From JAPPHA01 sp963662705 (lineage in GTDB: Bacteria; Pseudomonadota; Alphaproteobacteria; Rhodobacterales; Rhodobacteraceae), in the NCBI GenBank assembly GCA_963662705.2, contig OY759767.1:496001-560000 (forward strand): DNA of 64,000 bases. The letters run 5' to 3'. The notes below the pieces were generated by a model. It was not told where the DNA came from, did not search any database, and was given only the letters and a program-made list of their open reading frames with translations. Position numbers and translations under genes: made by a program. This document shows positions 1 to 8,141 of this stretch, piece by piece. Position 1 is the stretch's first letter, and every line of letters begins with the position of its first letter.

Positions 1-2715
1 CTTTCCGGTTGGCCGCCGGACCAGGACGACAAGTCCAGGATCATGCTGGAGACCTGCGCGATCGTCAAACTCGACGAGACCCTCGAGCGTTTCGTGACAC
101 TGGCGGGCGTCGCGCTCGAATCATCGGAACTGATCGACGAGAACCGCCCGGAAAAATACCGTATTCTCAACGCGCTGGACGCGGCCTTTCTGACTCTCGA
201 TACCCGCGAGCCGATTGGCAGTGCCTTTCGTGAATCCGTTCCCCGGGCACTCGCCAGGCTGGAGGCGGGATTGGCAAAGGCGGGTCCTCCGCTCCCGGTG
301 ACTCTCCACGCAATCGGGCATGCGCACATGGACATTGCCTATTTGTGGCCCATCCCGGAAATCCGACAGAAGAACGCGCGAACCTACGCAAATGTCCTGC
401 GGCTGATGGAGGATTTTCCTGAATTCAGGTTTTCGCACTCGCAGCCGCAACTCTACAAATTCACCGAGGAGGACTTTCCGGGAATATTCGAGGAGATCAG
501 GCAACGCATCTCCGAAGGCCGGTGGGAGATTCTCGGCGGGATGTGGGTTGAGCCGGACGCCAACATCCCCGGTGGCGAAGCGCTGGTACGGCAACTGCTG
601 CTTGGCCGACGGTACTTCCAAGAGAGATTCGGCGATACGGAAAGCCCGGTACTCTGGCTTCCCGACACTTTCGGTTATCCGGCCTCCCTTCCACAGCTGA
701 TGAAGCTTGCCGGGCTGCGGTACTTTGTCACAAACAAGCTCGGATGGAACCAGTACAACAGGATGCCGTCGTCCACGACGCGCTGGCGCGGAGTGGACGG
801 AAGCGAAGTGATCGCCCACTTCCTGACGACGCCCCGCCCCGTCCGGCACCTTCCGTTTCCGACCAACTACAAGTCGGACCTGAGCGCTGCCGAAGTCTTC
901 GGCACCTGGACGAACAGCTCGACCAAGGAATCGATATGGGAACTGCCGATCTGCTACGGTTACGGCGACGGCGGCGGCGGTCCGAACGAAGAACTGGTTC
1001 GCAAGGCCCAGTCATTTTCCCGGATACCGGGAGCGCCGCGGGTTCGTTTTTCCAGCGCGCGGGAGTTCTTTGCAGCGCTGGAAGCTGCCGGTCCCGTCTT
1101 GCCGGAATGGGACGGCGAGCTCTACATGGAGGGGCACCGCGGTGTCCTGACGACGCAGGGATGGATCAAGCGGGCCAATCGGAAGGCCGAAATCGCGCTG
1201 CACAACGCCGAAGCCCTGCGCGTCATGGCCGGACAGTCCGGCATGCCCGATGACCTGAGCCGGGCGTGGGAGCTTCTCTGCGCCAACCAGTTTCACGACA
1301 TTCTCGCGGGTACGGCGATTTCAGGCGTTTTCGAGGACGCGCGCGGGGATTTCGACGAGATCGACCGGCAGACCTCTGCAGAAATACGGCGTAACCTCGA
1401 ACGCATCGGTGCGCGAGGACCCGCGGGCGCGCGCTGGATTGTTGTCAACCTGGCCCCGTGTACGCAACGTGCGTTCGTCGAACTCGATGCTCCGGGTATC
1501 AGGACCGAGCAGCTGGTGGACCTGGTCACCGGCTCGGCGCTACGTGCACAGCCCCTCGGCAGCGGTATGCTGGTCGAACTGCCCGAGATGCCGCCGTATT
1601 CGTGCGCGTATCTCGGCACCGGTGATGCCGTCCCTGCATCCCGAACCGGGCCAATCGCCCGATCGACGACCGAGGGATTCATCCTGGAAAACGAACACCT
1701 GCTGATCGAGTTCGATGTGCAAGCACATGTTCGGCGCGTTCACGACAAACTGCTCAGGCGAGAGGTGCTCAAGCCGGGCGGGATCGGCAATGAACTCTGG
1801 GCTTTCGAAGACCGTCCGGTTTCCTGGGATGCCTGGGACATTGACGCCTTTCTGGAGGACCGCGGGGAACGCATCGGGGAACTCCAGGCCATGGAGCCGG
1901 TCGAAAACGGACCGCTGCGAGCTGCTTTCAGGCTGGTCAGGCCATTCCGAAACAGCACGATCGTCCAGAAGGTTTCGCTCGTGCGTGACAGCAGGCGGGT
2001 GGATTTCGAGACCTGCGTTGATTGGCGAGAGCGTCACACGCTTTTGAAAGCGGCGTTTCCTGTCGACATACGCGCGCCGAGCGCGACATACGAGATCCAG
2101 TGGGGCGAGATCGAGCGTCCGACCCACCGCAACACCAGCTGGGACTTTGCCCGTTTCGAGGTTGCCGCGCACAAGTGGGTCGATCTCAGTGACGGAAACT
2201 ATGGTGTCGCCCTTTTGAATGACTGCAAGTATGGCCACGATGTCTGCGGAGACACGATGCGTATATCGCTGATCCGCTCACCGACCATGCCGGACCCCAG
2301 ATCGGACCAGGGACTCCACCGTTTCACCTACAGCCTGCTTCCGCATGCCGGCAACGGCCGCAGAATCGTTCGGAACGAGGCTCACGGCCTCAACAATCCG
2401 CCGGTTGCGCACCGGGTTTCGGATCCCTCAGGTCCTGGAGCGGGTCGACCATTCGTGAGTTGCGATGCGCCCAATGTGGTTGTCGAGACGCTGAAACCTG
2501 CCGAAGACGCCGAAGGTTTTGTCCTCCGGCTTTACGAGGCCGAGAGGATCCGGGGGCCCGTGACACTGGACTTTGGCGTCGTAGTCGACCGCGTCGACAA
2601 CTGCGATTTCTTGGAGAACGGCACCGGCGAAGTCGACGTGACCGGAAACCGGATTACGATCAACTTGCGCCCGTTCGAAATCAGAACATTGCGGTGCGTT
2701 CCAGGCCGGGGATAG
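1..2715 (+). CDS. Alpha-mannosidase, GH38 family (5' end outside window)
   Basis: Glycoside hydrolase that releases alpha-mannose residues from glycans. The frame is open from base 1, and the first ATG (43) sits in mid-domain context, so the true start probably lies upstream: about 905 residues are visible, while GH38 enzymes are usually about 1000. Counting from the ATG at 43, the catalytic barrel begins near residue 90 with the metal-binding GHAHMD motif. The presumed nucleophile Asp lies in WLPDTFGY near residue 207, and the later metal His in NQFHDILAG near residue 425. The C-terminal half has the beta-sandwich texture of GH38 C-terminal domains. No signal peptide can be judged because the start is missing. 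The next gene follows 137 bases later on the same strand. The family call is firm; the linkage specificity is not visible. The physiological substrate could be host or environmental mannosylated glycans (inference). Confidence 0.93.
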   Translation, partial: LSGWPPDQDDKSRIMLETCAIVKLDETLERFVTLAGVALESSELIDENRPEKYRILNALDAAFLTLDTREPIGSAFRESVPRALARLEAGLAKAGPPLPVTLHAIGHAHMDIAYLWPIPEIRQKNARTYANVLRLMEDFPEFRFSHSQPQLYKFTEEDFPGIFEEIRQRISEGRWEILGGMWVEPDANIPGGEALVRQLLLGRRYFQERFGDTESPVLWLPDTFGYPASLPQLMKLAGLRYFVTNKLGWNQYNRMPSSTTRWRGVDGSEVIAHFLTTPRPVRHLPFPTNYKSDLSAAEVFGTWTNSSTKESIWELPICYGYGDGGGGPNEELVRKAQSFSRIPGAPRVRFSSAREFFAALEAAGPVLPEWDGELYMEGHRGVLTTQGWIKRANRKAEIALHNAEALRVMAGQSGMPDDLSRAWELLCANQFHDILAGTAISGVFEDARGDFDEIDRQTSAEIRRNLERIGARGPAGARWIVVNLAPCTQRAFVELDAPGIRTEQLVDLVTGSALRAQPLGSGMLVELPEMPPYSCAYLGTGDAVPASRTGPIARSTTEGFILENEHLLIEFDVQAHVRRVHDKLLRREVLKPGGIGNELWAFEDRPVSWDAWDIDAFLEDRGERIGELQAMEPVENGPLRAAFRLVRPFRNSTIVQKVSLVRDSRRVDFETCVDWRERHTLLKAAFPVDIRAPSATYEIQWGEIERPTHRNTSWDFARFEVAAHKWVDLSDGNYGVALLNDCKYGHDVCGDTMRISLIRSPTMPDPRSDQGLHRFTYSLLPHAGNGRRIVRNEAHGLNNPPVAHRVSDPSGPGAGRPFVSCDAPNVVVETLKPAEDAEGFVLRLYEAERIRGPVTLDFGVVVDRVDNCDFLENGTGEVDVTGNRITINLRPFEIRTLRCVPGRG

Positions 2716-2852
2716 TCCGACCGAACCTACGGAAATTCCTAATCATCGCTTCCCGACGGCGAAGTGGCCGGCTTCAATTGGCTGTCCAAGGTTCTTTCGC
2801 TTTCGCGGTTCTTATCTACCCAGACCCGAGTTGTTTTGATAGTATCCTGTCC

Positions 2853-3683
2853 ATGCGTCAGTTGATCTGTCTTTTGTTCCTGGTTCTGGGCGCAGGGCCG
2901 CTCGCCGCGCAGGAACCACGGTCGAGTCACTGCATCGCGATCGCCGATGCGGCGCCGGGGGTCAATTTCATTCACAGGGCAAGCTGGTCGGCGCCCCTAG
3001 CCAGGTTTTCGGTACGCATTCACTACATTTCGCATTCCAGTTTCCTGATCCGGACCCATGGCGGATTGAACGTCGTCACGGATTACACCGGCTACATCGG
3101 TTCGAGTGCCATGATTCCGGACGTGGTGACCATGAATCACGCGCATGAATCCCATTGGACGCCGTATCCGGATCCGGCAATTCCCCATGTTCTTCGAGGC
3201 TGGGGCGAAGAATTCGGGAAAGGTATCGATCATCATCTCGTTCTCGGAGACTTGCTCGTACGCAATGTCTCCACCGACATCCGCTCGCCCTATGGCGGCG
3301 TGGAAACCCAGGGAAACTCGATCTTCATTTTCGAGGTGGCCGGGCTGTGCATCGGACATCTCGGGCATCTGCACCAGTATCCTTCCGAGCAGCAGTTTGC
3401 GGCGCTTGGGCGTGTCGACGTCTTGATGGCGCCCGTGGACGGCGGCTTGACATTGCCGTTGCGTGACATGGTCCGCCTGGTCGAACGGCTGAGGTCCTCG
3501 GTCGTGATTCCGATGCACTGGTTTTCCAGGAGTTCACTTGAATCCTTCCTTGGAAGAGTTTCCGACGAATTTGCCATCCGTCGGGAAAACGGACCCGCGA
3601 TCGAACTCGGACTTCGCGATCTTCCGTTGCGACCAACCGTTATCGTTCTCGAACCGGCCGGGCTTGCGGATGACGCCGGGTAG
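2853..3683 (+). CDS. Secreted metallo-beta-lactamase-fold hydrolase
   Basis: 276 residues. The ATG at 2853 gives a clear signal peptide: a short basic start, a hydrophobic LICLLFLVLGAG core and an LAA-type cleavage site near residue 21, so export is expected. After it comes a metallo-beta-lactamase fold of the UlaG-like kind: HYISHSSFLIRT, an Asp-containing VVTDYTG strand, then a metal motif HAHESH near residue 97, where the family usually shows HxHxDH, then GHLGHL and a final MHWF. The Asp of the canonical HxHxDH is thus replaced by Ser or shifted to Glu, which may change metal content. Many superfamily members hydrolyse esters, lactones or phosphodiesters; no substrate can be named here. 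The longer open frame upstream of 2853 overlaps the mannosidase and is not used, because the signal peptide fixes the start. Confidence 0.8.
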   Translation: MRQLICLLFLVLGAGPLAAQEPRSSHCIAIADAAPGVNFIHRASWSAPLARFSVRIHYISHSSFLIRTHGGLNVVTDYTGYIGSSAMIPDVVTMNHAHESHWTPYPDPAIPHVLRGWGEEFGKGIDHHLVLGDLLVRNVSTDIRSPYGGVETQGNSIFIFEVAGLCIGHLGHLHQYPSEQQFAALGRVDVLMAPVDGGLTLPLRDMVRLVERLRSSVVIPMHWFSRSSLESFLGRVSDEFAIRRENGPAIELGLRDLPLRPTVIVLEPAGLADDAG

Positions 3684-3927
3684 CGAATCCCTTTGTCGTC
3701 TTCGAACACATGCCGGAATTCCAGGTTCCGGGGGTTCCTTCCGGGTTGAGGCAGATTTCCTGAAGTGAAGGACCGACTGGTTGCGATCGTCCGTGGGCAG
3801 CCAGCAAAGATGCGCGGAAATCTCGGGCTCCCATGACTTTCTCCCATCGTATGTGCTTGTGTCCGTCTTGGTGTTTCACTTCTGTCGCCGCCTTCCTGTA
3901 ACGACAGTTCGATCACAGCCGCAATTG

Positions 3928-4200
3928 TCACAGTTGTGGCAACGATGCCCTGAACCGCGCGAAAGGGCTCACCGTGGTCAGCGTGCTCGCGACGCTGCCC
4001 TTGTCCACCCCCGGCTGCTCAAACGTCCTCTCGCCTTCGCTGAGCGACACCGCCACGCCCGCGAGCAGGCGGCCCCATCCGGTGTCTGCGCCGAACGTGC
4101 CGGTCAGCACCCTGCCACCAATGTCCGTCCGGTTCCCGTCCGCGGTCTCCTCGCCGTCGAAGCTGCCAATCCGCTGGATCCGCTGACGCGGGTTAAGGTC
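3928..4200 (-). pseudogene. Relic of an autotransporter beta-barrel region
   Basis: On the minus strand, about 90 residues between two stops resemble the barrel segment of large repetitive outer-membrane or autotransporter-like proteins. The recognisable parts are a start like RIGSFDGEETADG, then GWGRLLAGVAVSLSEGE, FEQPGVD and TLTTVSPFARF, with the alternating pattern of beta-strands. The similarity stops abruptly after FARF at a short nonsense tail. A TGA at 4201-4203 closes the upstream side. There is no signal, passenger or barrel closure. I read it as a decayed fragment of a once larger gene, probably left by rearrangement in this accessory patch. The assignment rests on remembered family texture, not on a search. 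Confidence 0.5.
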
Positions 4201-4334
4201 TCAACCGGCCAGAATTGTGCCCGCACGGTGCGGAACAAGGGCCGAACGGACAACATCATTCGCCAGGCGCCGCATGGCGCCGATTGTCATCCGATGTCCT
4301 CCCGGCAAGGGGCTTGCGGGCATCGCCACGATAC

Positions 4335-4351
4335 GCTATCAATTTGATAGC
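4335..4351. promoter_or_regulatory. Palindromic operator upstream of the toxin-antitoxin pair
   Basis: A perfect inverted repeat, GCTATCAA-T-TTGATAGC (8-base arms, 1-base centre), lies 18 bases upstream of the antitoxin ATG at 4370. The AT-rich core stands out in a GC-rich neighbourhood. Ribbon-helix-helix antitoxins of this class usually repress their own operon at such palindromes; that role is inferred here. Confidence 0.65.
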
Positions 4352-4369
4352 AGTTTTGAAGGCAGGCTG

Positions 4370-4630
4370 ATGGCGGCAATCAATGTGCGGCAACTCGACG
4401 ACGACGTGGTGGACCGCCTCAAGCGCCGGGCCTCGTCGAACAACCGCTCCCTGGAGGGCGAGGTGCGCCACATCCTCGAACACGCTGCAGACGACGATAT
4501 GGCAGCGAAGCGGGCCGCGTTCCTCGCGGCGTCGGACCGGCTGCGGGAGAAGACCAGGGGCCGCAGGCAGACCCCGGCGGAAGTGCTGATCCGCGAAGAC
4601 CGCGACCGCGGCCACCGCGACGACTTCTGA
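4370..4630 (+). CDS. FitA/VapB-like ribbon-helix-helix antitoxin
   Basis: 86 residues. The N-terminal part (about residues 3-35, NVRQLDDDVVDRLKRR and RSLEGEVRHIL) is the ribbon-helix-helix pattern of FitA-like plasmid-stability antitoxins. The charged C-terminal tail is the usual toxin-binding part. The ATG at 4370 is preceded by a GAAGG stretch; the in-frame region further upstream runs through the operator palindrome and is not used. The stop overlaps the toxin start by one base (TGATG), so the two are translationally coupled. It should dimerise, bind the palindrome at 4335-4351 and block the PIN-domain toxin encoded next. Confidence 0.85.
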   Translation: MAAINVRQLDDDVVDRLKRRASSNNRSLEGEVRHILEHAADDDMAAKRAAFLAASDRLREKTRGRRQTPAEVLIREDRDRGHRDDF

Positions 4631-5058
4631 TGCGCCTTGTTGTTGACGCCAGTGTGACGGTCAAGTTGTTGGTCGACGAGCCAGATTCGGATGCCGCGCG
4701 GGAACTGGCGGCGAGCGGGCAGGAGCTGCACGCGCCGCGCCTGTTGGTTTCCGAGGTCGCCAATGCGCTGTGGCGCAAGGCGCGGCAGGGTCAGATCGCG
4801 CGCGCCGATGCTGGCGCCGCCATGGCCGCGGTGTCTGACATGCCGATGCGCTGGAACGACGACGAGACTGTCGGCGCGGATGCGGTTCGTCTGGCGCTGG
4901 CGCTCGACCACCCGGTTTGCGACTGCATGTATCTCGCGCTGGCGCACCGCATCGGCGCGACGGTGGTGACGGCGGACCGTCGATTCGTCACGGCCATAGC
5001 GCCGACCGAGCATGGCGAGGCCGTAATGACACTCGCCGATTACACGGGAACGCGATGA
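4630..5058 (+). CDS. vapC: VapC-type PIN-domain ribonuclease toxin
   Basis: 142 residues, a complete PIN domain. The acidic residues that hold Mg2+ are all visible: Asp6 in LVVDAS, Glu42 in LLVSEVANAL, Asp98 in HPVCDCMYLALA and Asp116 in VVTADRRF. VapC toxins cut tRNA or rRNA and stop translation when their antitoxin is lost. The gene starts on the last base of the antitoxin stop, the usual two-gene layout with the antitoxin first. All catalytic residues are intact, so the toxin is probably functional. The relic of a TnpB 3' end begins four bases after its stop codon, so a mobile element once ended directly behind this pair. Confidence 0.9.
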   Translation: MRLVVDASVTVKLLVDEPDSDAARELAASGQELHAPRLLVSEVANALWRKARQGQIARADAGAAMAAVSDMPMRWNDDETVGADAVRLALALDHPVCDCMYLALAHRIGATVVTADRRFVTAIAPTEHGEAVMTLADYTGTR

Positions 5059-5061
5059 GCG

Positions 5062-5140
5062 CGTAATTTTTGGGGCTTATATGGATGGGTTGACAGTGCG
5101 ATTACGTTGCCAGTTTCCGATCGATTTCACTGGTCGCAGG
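5062..5140 (-). repeat. Inverted relic of a TnpB-element 3' end
   Basis: Read on the minus strand, this segment encodes the last residues of a TnpB (EIDRKLAT then TAA), followed by a 3' flank with CAACCCATCCATATAAGCCCCAAA. It aligns without gaps to 6450-6527 on the plus strand (TnpB end ETDRKLAA and CAACCCATCTTTATAAGTCCCAAA), about 75-80% identical by eye. The rest of the second copy is missing. IS605-group elements lack terminal inverted repeats, so this is more likely the stump of a second copy in the opposite orientation than a true terminal repeat. Confidence 0.75.
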
Positions 5141-5211
5141 GATTGGGAACATCTGATTCGGACCCTGGATGATTCCTTGACAAATCAGGCAGATCGTGTA
5201 GTATTCGCGTG

Positions 5212-5233
5212 ACGGGAAGCCAGCCTTTCCCGT
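5212..5233 (+). repeat. Hairpin at the presumed left end of the TnpB element
   Basis: ACGGGAA (5212-5218) pairs perfectly with TTCCCGT (5227-5233) around an 8-base loop, 35 bases before the tnpB start. IS200/IS605 elements carry subterminal hairpins near their ends, so this may be the left-end hairpin; it could also only shape the tnpB leader. Confidence 0.4.
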
Positions 5234-5267
5234 TACCAGACGAACCTTGTGCCGAAGGCCCGACCGC

Positions 5268-6488
5268 GTGAGCGAAACCTCCACATACCGCAACATCATC
5301 TACCGGCTTCTGCCAGGCTCCAGGGCCAACGCACGGCGCCTGGCCGGACAGGCGGGCGCCTGCCGCTTCGTCTGGAACACGATACTGGGGCAGCACAACG
5401 ACGCCTATGAGGACGCGAAGGCCAACGGGGAGAAACCTCTGTCGGTTTCGTTCTTCTCGCTCGGCAAGGAGTTCACCAGCCTCCGCAACGAAATCCCGTG
5501 GCTTTGCGCGTACTCCTTCAGCATCACCCGGTACGTACTCAAGTACCAGGCCGATGCGTGGAAGGCGTTCTTCAGGGGCGAGGCAGGACATCCACGCTTC
5601 AAGTCCCGCCACGGGTCGACGCCGTCCTTCACCATTCCCGAAGCCGTCACCATCAGGGACGACATGATCAGCGTCCCGAGGGTTGGTCCCATGCGCATCC
5701 GTCGGAAGGGCGGGAACCCGTATCCCGAGGGCAAGCCGGTGAAAGCCGTGATCAGGAAGATCGCCGGCAAGTGGTATGTCACCGTCTGCTACGAGGTCGA
5801 GGCTGAGGAACGTCCCGACACCGGGGTCTTGGCGGGCGTGGACATGAACGTCCGGCAGGTGGCGGTGGTGGACACGACCGGAGGGGCCGAGATCATCCCC
5901 GCGCCCGATACGGGTCGGCTTGATGCGAAGATCGGGCGCAACCAGCGCAGGCTTGCCCGCCAGCGCAAGGGGTCACGGCGGCGCATGAGAACCAGGCTCA
6001 GGTTGCAGAGGCTCCAGCGAAAGCGGGCCAACAGACGCAGGAACTGGCAACACCAGGTCAGCCGCCGGATCGCGAACCGGGCGAGTACGGTGATTGTCGA
6101 GAAGCTCAACACGGCGGGGATGACGCGATCGGCCAGGGGCACGCTCGAGAACCCAGGCACGAAGGTGAAGGCCAAGTCCGGTCTCAACCGGGAGATCCTG
6201 AACACCGGCTGGCATGGCATGAAGGGGAAGCTCGGCTACAAGTGCTCAAATCTGATCGAGGTCAACCCTGCATATACCAGCCAGTCGTGCAACGCCTGCG
6301 GGTTCACTGATCCGGGAAACCGGAACGACCGGAAGTTCGAATGCGTGGCGTGCGGCCATGCCGATCACGCGGACCTGAATGCGGCCCGCAACATCTTGAC
6401 CTCGGGGACTGGGGATTCTGCACGGCGAGGGGCGTTGGCGCTGGCCACCCCTGTGACCCGTGAAACTGATCGAAAGCTGGCGGCGTGA
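5268..6488 (+). CDS. tnpB: IS605-group TnpB RNA-guided nuclease
   Basis: 406 residues from GTG 5268, which has a GAAGG Shine-Dalgarno about 10 bases upstream; an in-frame TTG at 5247 would add seven residues. Layout: N-terminal helix-turn-helix/WED region (YRLLPGS, CRFVWN), an Arg/Lys-rich central helix (about residues 220-265), then a RuvC-like nuclease with Asp192 (GVDMN), Glu278 (IVEKLN) and Asp369 (ADLNAARN). A zinc ribbon with two CxxC pairs (Cys341/344 and 359/362) splits the last part. All catalytic and zinc residues are present, so the protein looks intact. No tnpA transposase is nearby, as in IS1341-type elements. TnpB proteins cut DNA guided by an omega RNA encoded at the 3' end of the element. 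A relic of the same 3' end lies inverted on the other flank. Confidence 0.93.
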   Translation: MSETSTYRNIIYRLLPGSRANARRLAGQAGACRFVWNTILGQHNDAYEDAKANGEKPLSVSFFSLGKEFTSLRNEIPWLCAYSFSITRYVLKYQADAWKAFFRGEAGHPRFKSRHGSTPSFTIPEAVTIRDDMISVPRVGPMRIRRKGGNPYPEGKPVKAVIRKIAGKWYVTVCYEVEAEERPDTGVLAGVDMNVRQVAVVDTTGGAEIIPAPDTGRLDAKIGRNQRRLARQRKGSRRRMRTRLRLQRLQRKRANRRRNWQHQVSRRIANRASTVIVEKLNTAGMTRSARGTLENPGTKVKAKSGLNREILNTGWHGMKGKLGYKCSNLIEVNPAYTSQSCNACGFTDPGNRNDRKFECVACGHADHADLNAARNILTSGTGDSARRGALALATPVTRETDRKLAA

Positions 6489-6527
6489 CGCGCCGTCAAC
6501 CCATCTTTATAAGTCCCAAATTTTTCG
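6390..6527 (+). ncRNA. Putative omega RNA / right-end region of the TnpB element
   Basis: In IS605-group elements the guide scaffold overlaps the end of tnpB and stops at the right end of the element. The last ~75 bases here are shared with the inverted relic at 5062-5140, including 35 non-coding bases after the tnpB stop, and the similarity fades near 6524-6527. That places the element boundary, and so the start of any guide, at about 6525. The 5' limit of the RNA is a guess. Confidence 0.4.
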
Positions 6528-6532
6528 ATCAT

Positions 6533-6553
6533 CCCCCAGGCGGCGCCTGGGGG
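6533..6553 (+). terminator. Strong GC hairpin downstream of tnpB
   Basis: CCCCCAGGC (6533-6541) and GCCTGGGGG (6545-6553) form a perfect 9-base stem with a 3-base loop, 44 bases after the tnpB stop. There is no T-run after it. It lies just beyond the segment shared with the inverted relic, so it may be flanking DNA that acts as a transcription stop rather than part of the element. Confidence 0.45.
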
Positions 6554-6983
6554 TGCCTGTAGGGTGCAAGGGGATGATTTCATGCGGAAATTCCCATGCC
6601 CGAAAATTTGACATCGCCCGTGGAGTCCCGCGCTTCTGTTTTCCGTTCAGATCATCTGTACCCGGTCATCACAAATGCTCCGGCGGGACCACCGTAGTGC
6701 CGTGACCAATCAGGTTCTCGATCGCCGGATGCTTTGAGGAGGTCAGGCCATCAACCGCGCCGGAGTGTCGTGGCCGAAGCCAGGCCCCGGATGCCCGGAC
6801 GCCGCCCGGGTCCTGTCGTGTTCTTGATCGTTTGGGAGTGATCGATTTGGAACTGTTATAATCTGTCGCCAATTCGCGACATCCGCGGATGGCCGTTCAA
6901 CTGCCGGAATCGGGATCAGGACAACTCAATTCAGATTCGTTTTGGCATGTTGTTTTGCACGCGTGGTTCGCGGCACCGGACCG
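6554..6983. other. Intergenic region, no recognisable gene
   Basis: About 430 bases between the TnpB element and the convergent M24 gene. Short open frames exist on both strands (for example 6669-6872 minus, 67 codons, ending with GHGTTVVPPEHL), but none is recognised. A lone TATAAT at about 6857-6862 lies in an AT-rich patch without a well-spaced -35. Confidence 0.4.
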
Positions 6984-8141
6984 TCACACGGCAAACAGGC
7001 GTCGCGGGAAATTTGTCAGCCGCTCGTATCCGTCGCCCGTGACAGCGATCGTCTCTGACATCCCGAAACCGCGGGCCAGGACATATGTGTGGAATGTCAT
7101 TCCGGCTTCGAAGGACCAATTCGACCGGGGCGTGGCCTCGAGTGACTCGCCTCCCGACGGATGCAGGAGAAGGCCCACCGAGTAGAATGTCTTGTTGGTA
7201 TACGTGCTTCGCAATCCGGCTGACAAGACGCCGTCGCGGTAGACCCTGTCAGGAACCACCGCTGCCACTCCCGGCCGTACCTCGTCGAGTGCGGCGTCCT
7301 GGATGGAGATCAGGGTTTCGACAACACGTTGGTCCTCGTCGCTGGCTCTGCCGACGCGGAACGGCCGCATGAAACGGGAATGGTAGTGGCGCACGTTCGG
7401 GGTCGTTTCGACCTGGACTAGGTCGCCGGATTCCAGGATCCTGTCAGAGTAGCCACCGTGCAGGTGAAACGCGCGTTCACCGGATGATAGGACTCCGGGC
7501 CCGGGAAGATCGCTGCCGGCCCTGATCATCGCGGCGCAGATTTCCGCGGCGATCTCACGCTCGCTGACGCCGACTCCCACACTGTCGATCGCAGCCTGCA
7601 TTCCAGCTTCGGCGGCCCTGCCTGCCTGGCGCTGGTAGGCAATTTCAGCCCCGCTCTTGATCAGGCGCATGGTCGGGAGGAGACGGCTGTTGTCCTCCCA
7701 AGAGATTCCGGGAAGGCGCTTTCGAAGGCTTTCGAACCGACCTGCCGAAAGTGGCCAGGCCGACAGTTCGATCCCCAGCCTGGCGGACGCGCCGAATCGC
7801 CGGGCGATGGCCCGGGATGCGACCTCGATCGAATCATCCCCGTCGCTCCACATGGCGTGATCCGCAAAGACGCAGGTCGAGTCGAGATAGTACTTCTCGA
7901 CATCCCGGCAGATGACCGCCGGAGTCCCGTCAACGGGAACAAGAGCACACTGGAAGCTGCCGTAGCCGCGGGTGAAAAACCCGGTCAGCCAGGTCACGGA
8001 TTCCGGCTGGAACGCAACCATGCCGTCGAGAGCGCTCTCGGCGAGCGACCGCTGCACGCGACACAGGCGCGCCTCGTACTCTGATTTTTCAAACCATGGG
8101 CTCGCTATTCCGTTCATCGATCCGGCTCTTGCCGAGGTCAC
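6984..8141 (-). CDS. Creatinase-like M24 family protein (Xaa-Pro dipeptidase fold)
   Basis: 385 residues. It has the N-terminal creatinase domain (about 15-150, with SVTWLTGFFTRGYGSFQ) and the C-terminal pita-bread M24 fold (about 165-385). In metal-dependent M24 peptidases the second domain carries Asp-Asp-His-Glu-Glu ligands. Here the Asp positions are occupied by VQVETTPNVRHYHSRFMRPF and the usual GHGVG His region by VGLLLHPSGGE, while the last Glu in GFGMSETIAVT is kept. It therefore looks more like creatinase-type C-N hydrolases than a dimetal aminopeptidase. Its start overlaps the stop of the upstream amidotransferase gene by four bases (ATGA), so the two are one transcript. A second, different M24 homologue lies at 14211-15389. 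The substrate is unknown; an amidino, ureido or proline-like compound is an inference from the neighbours. Confidence 0.85.
   Translation of the reverse strand: MTSARAGSMNGIASPWFEKSEYEARLCRVQRSLAESALDGMVAFQPESVTWLTGFFTRGYGSFQCALVPVDGTPAVICRDVEKYYLDSTCVFADHAMWSDGDDSIEVASRAIARRFGASARLGIELSAWPLSAGRFESLRKRLPGISWEDNSRLLPTMRLIKSGAEIAYQRQAGRAAEAGMQAAIDSVGVGVSEREIAAEICAAMIRAGSDLPGPGVLSSGERAFHLHGGYSDRILESGDLVQVETTPNVRHYHSRFMRPFRVGRASDEDQRVVETLISIQDAALDEVRPGVAAVVPDRVYRDGVLSAGLRSTYTNKTFYSVGLLLHPSGGESLEATPRSNWSFEAGMTFHTYVLARGFGMSETIAVTGDGYERLTNFPRRLFAV

Noticed and set aside
5062..6527. True terminal inverted repeats of an insertion sequence
   Set aside because: IS605-group elements lack terminal inverted repeats, and the repeated piece includes coding sequence for the TnpB C-terminus, so a second truncated copy explains it better.
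6834..6862. Promoter with TATAAT near 6857
   Set aside because: The possible -35 words are spaced 19 or more bases away, and the strand does not lead into a supported gene.
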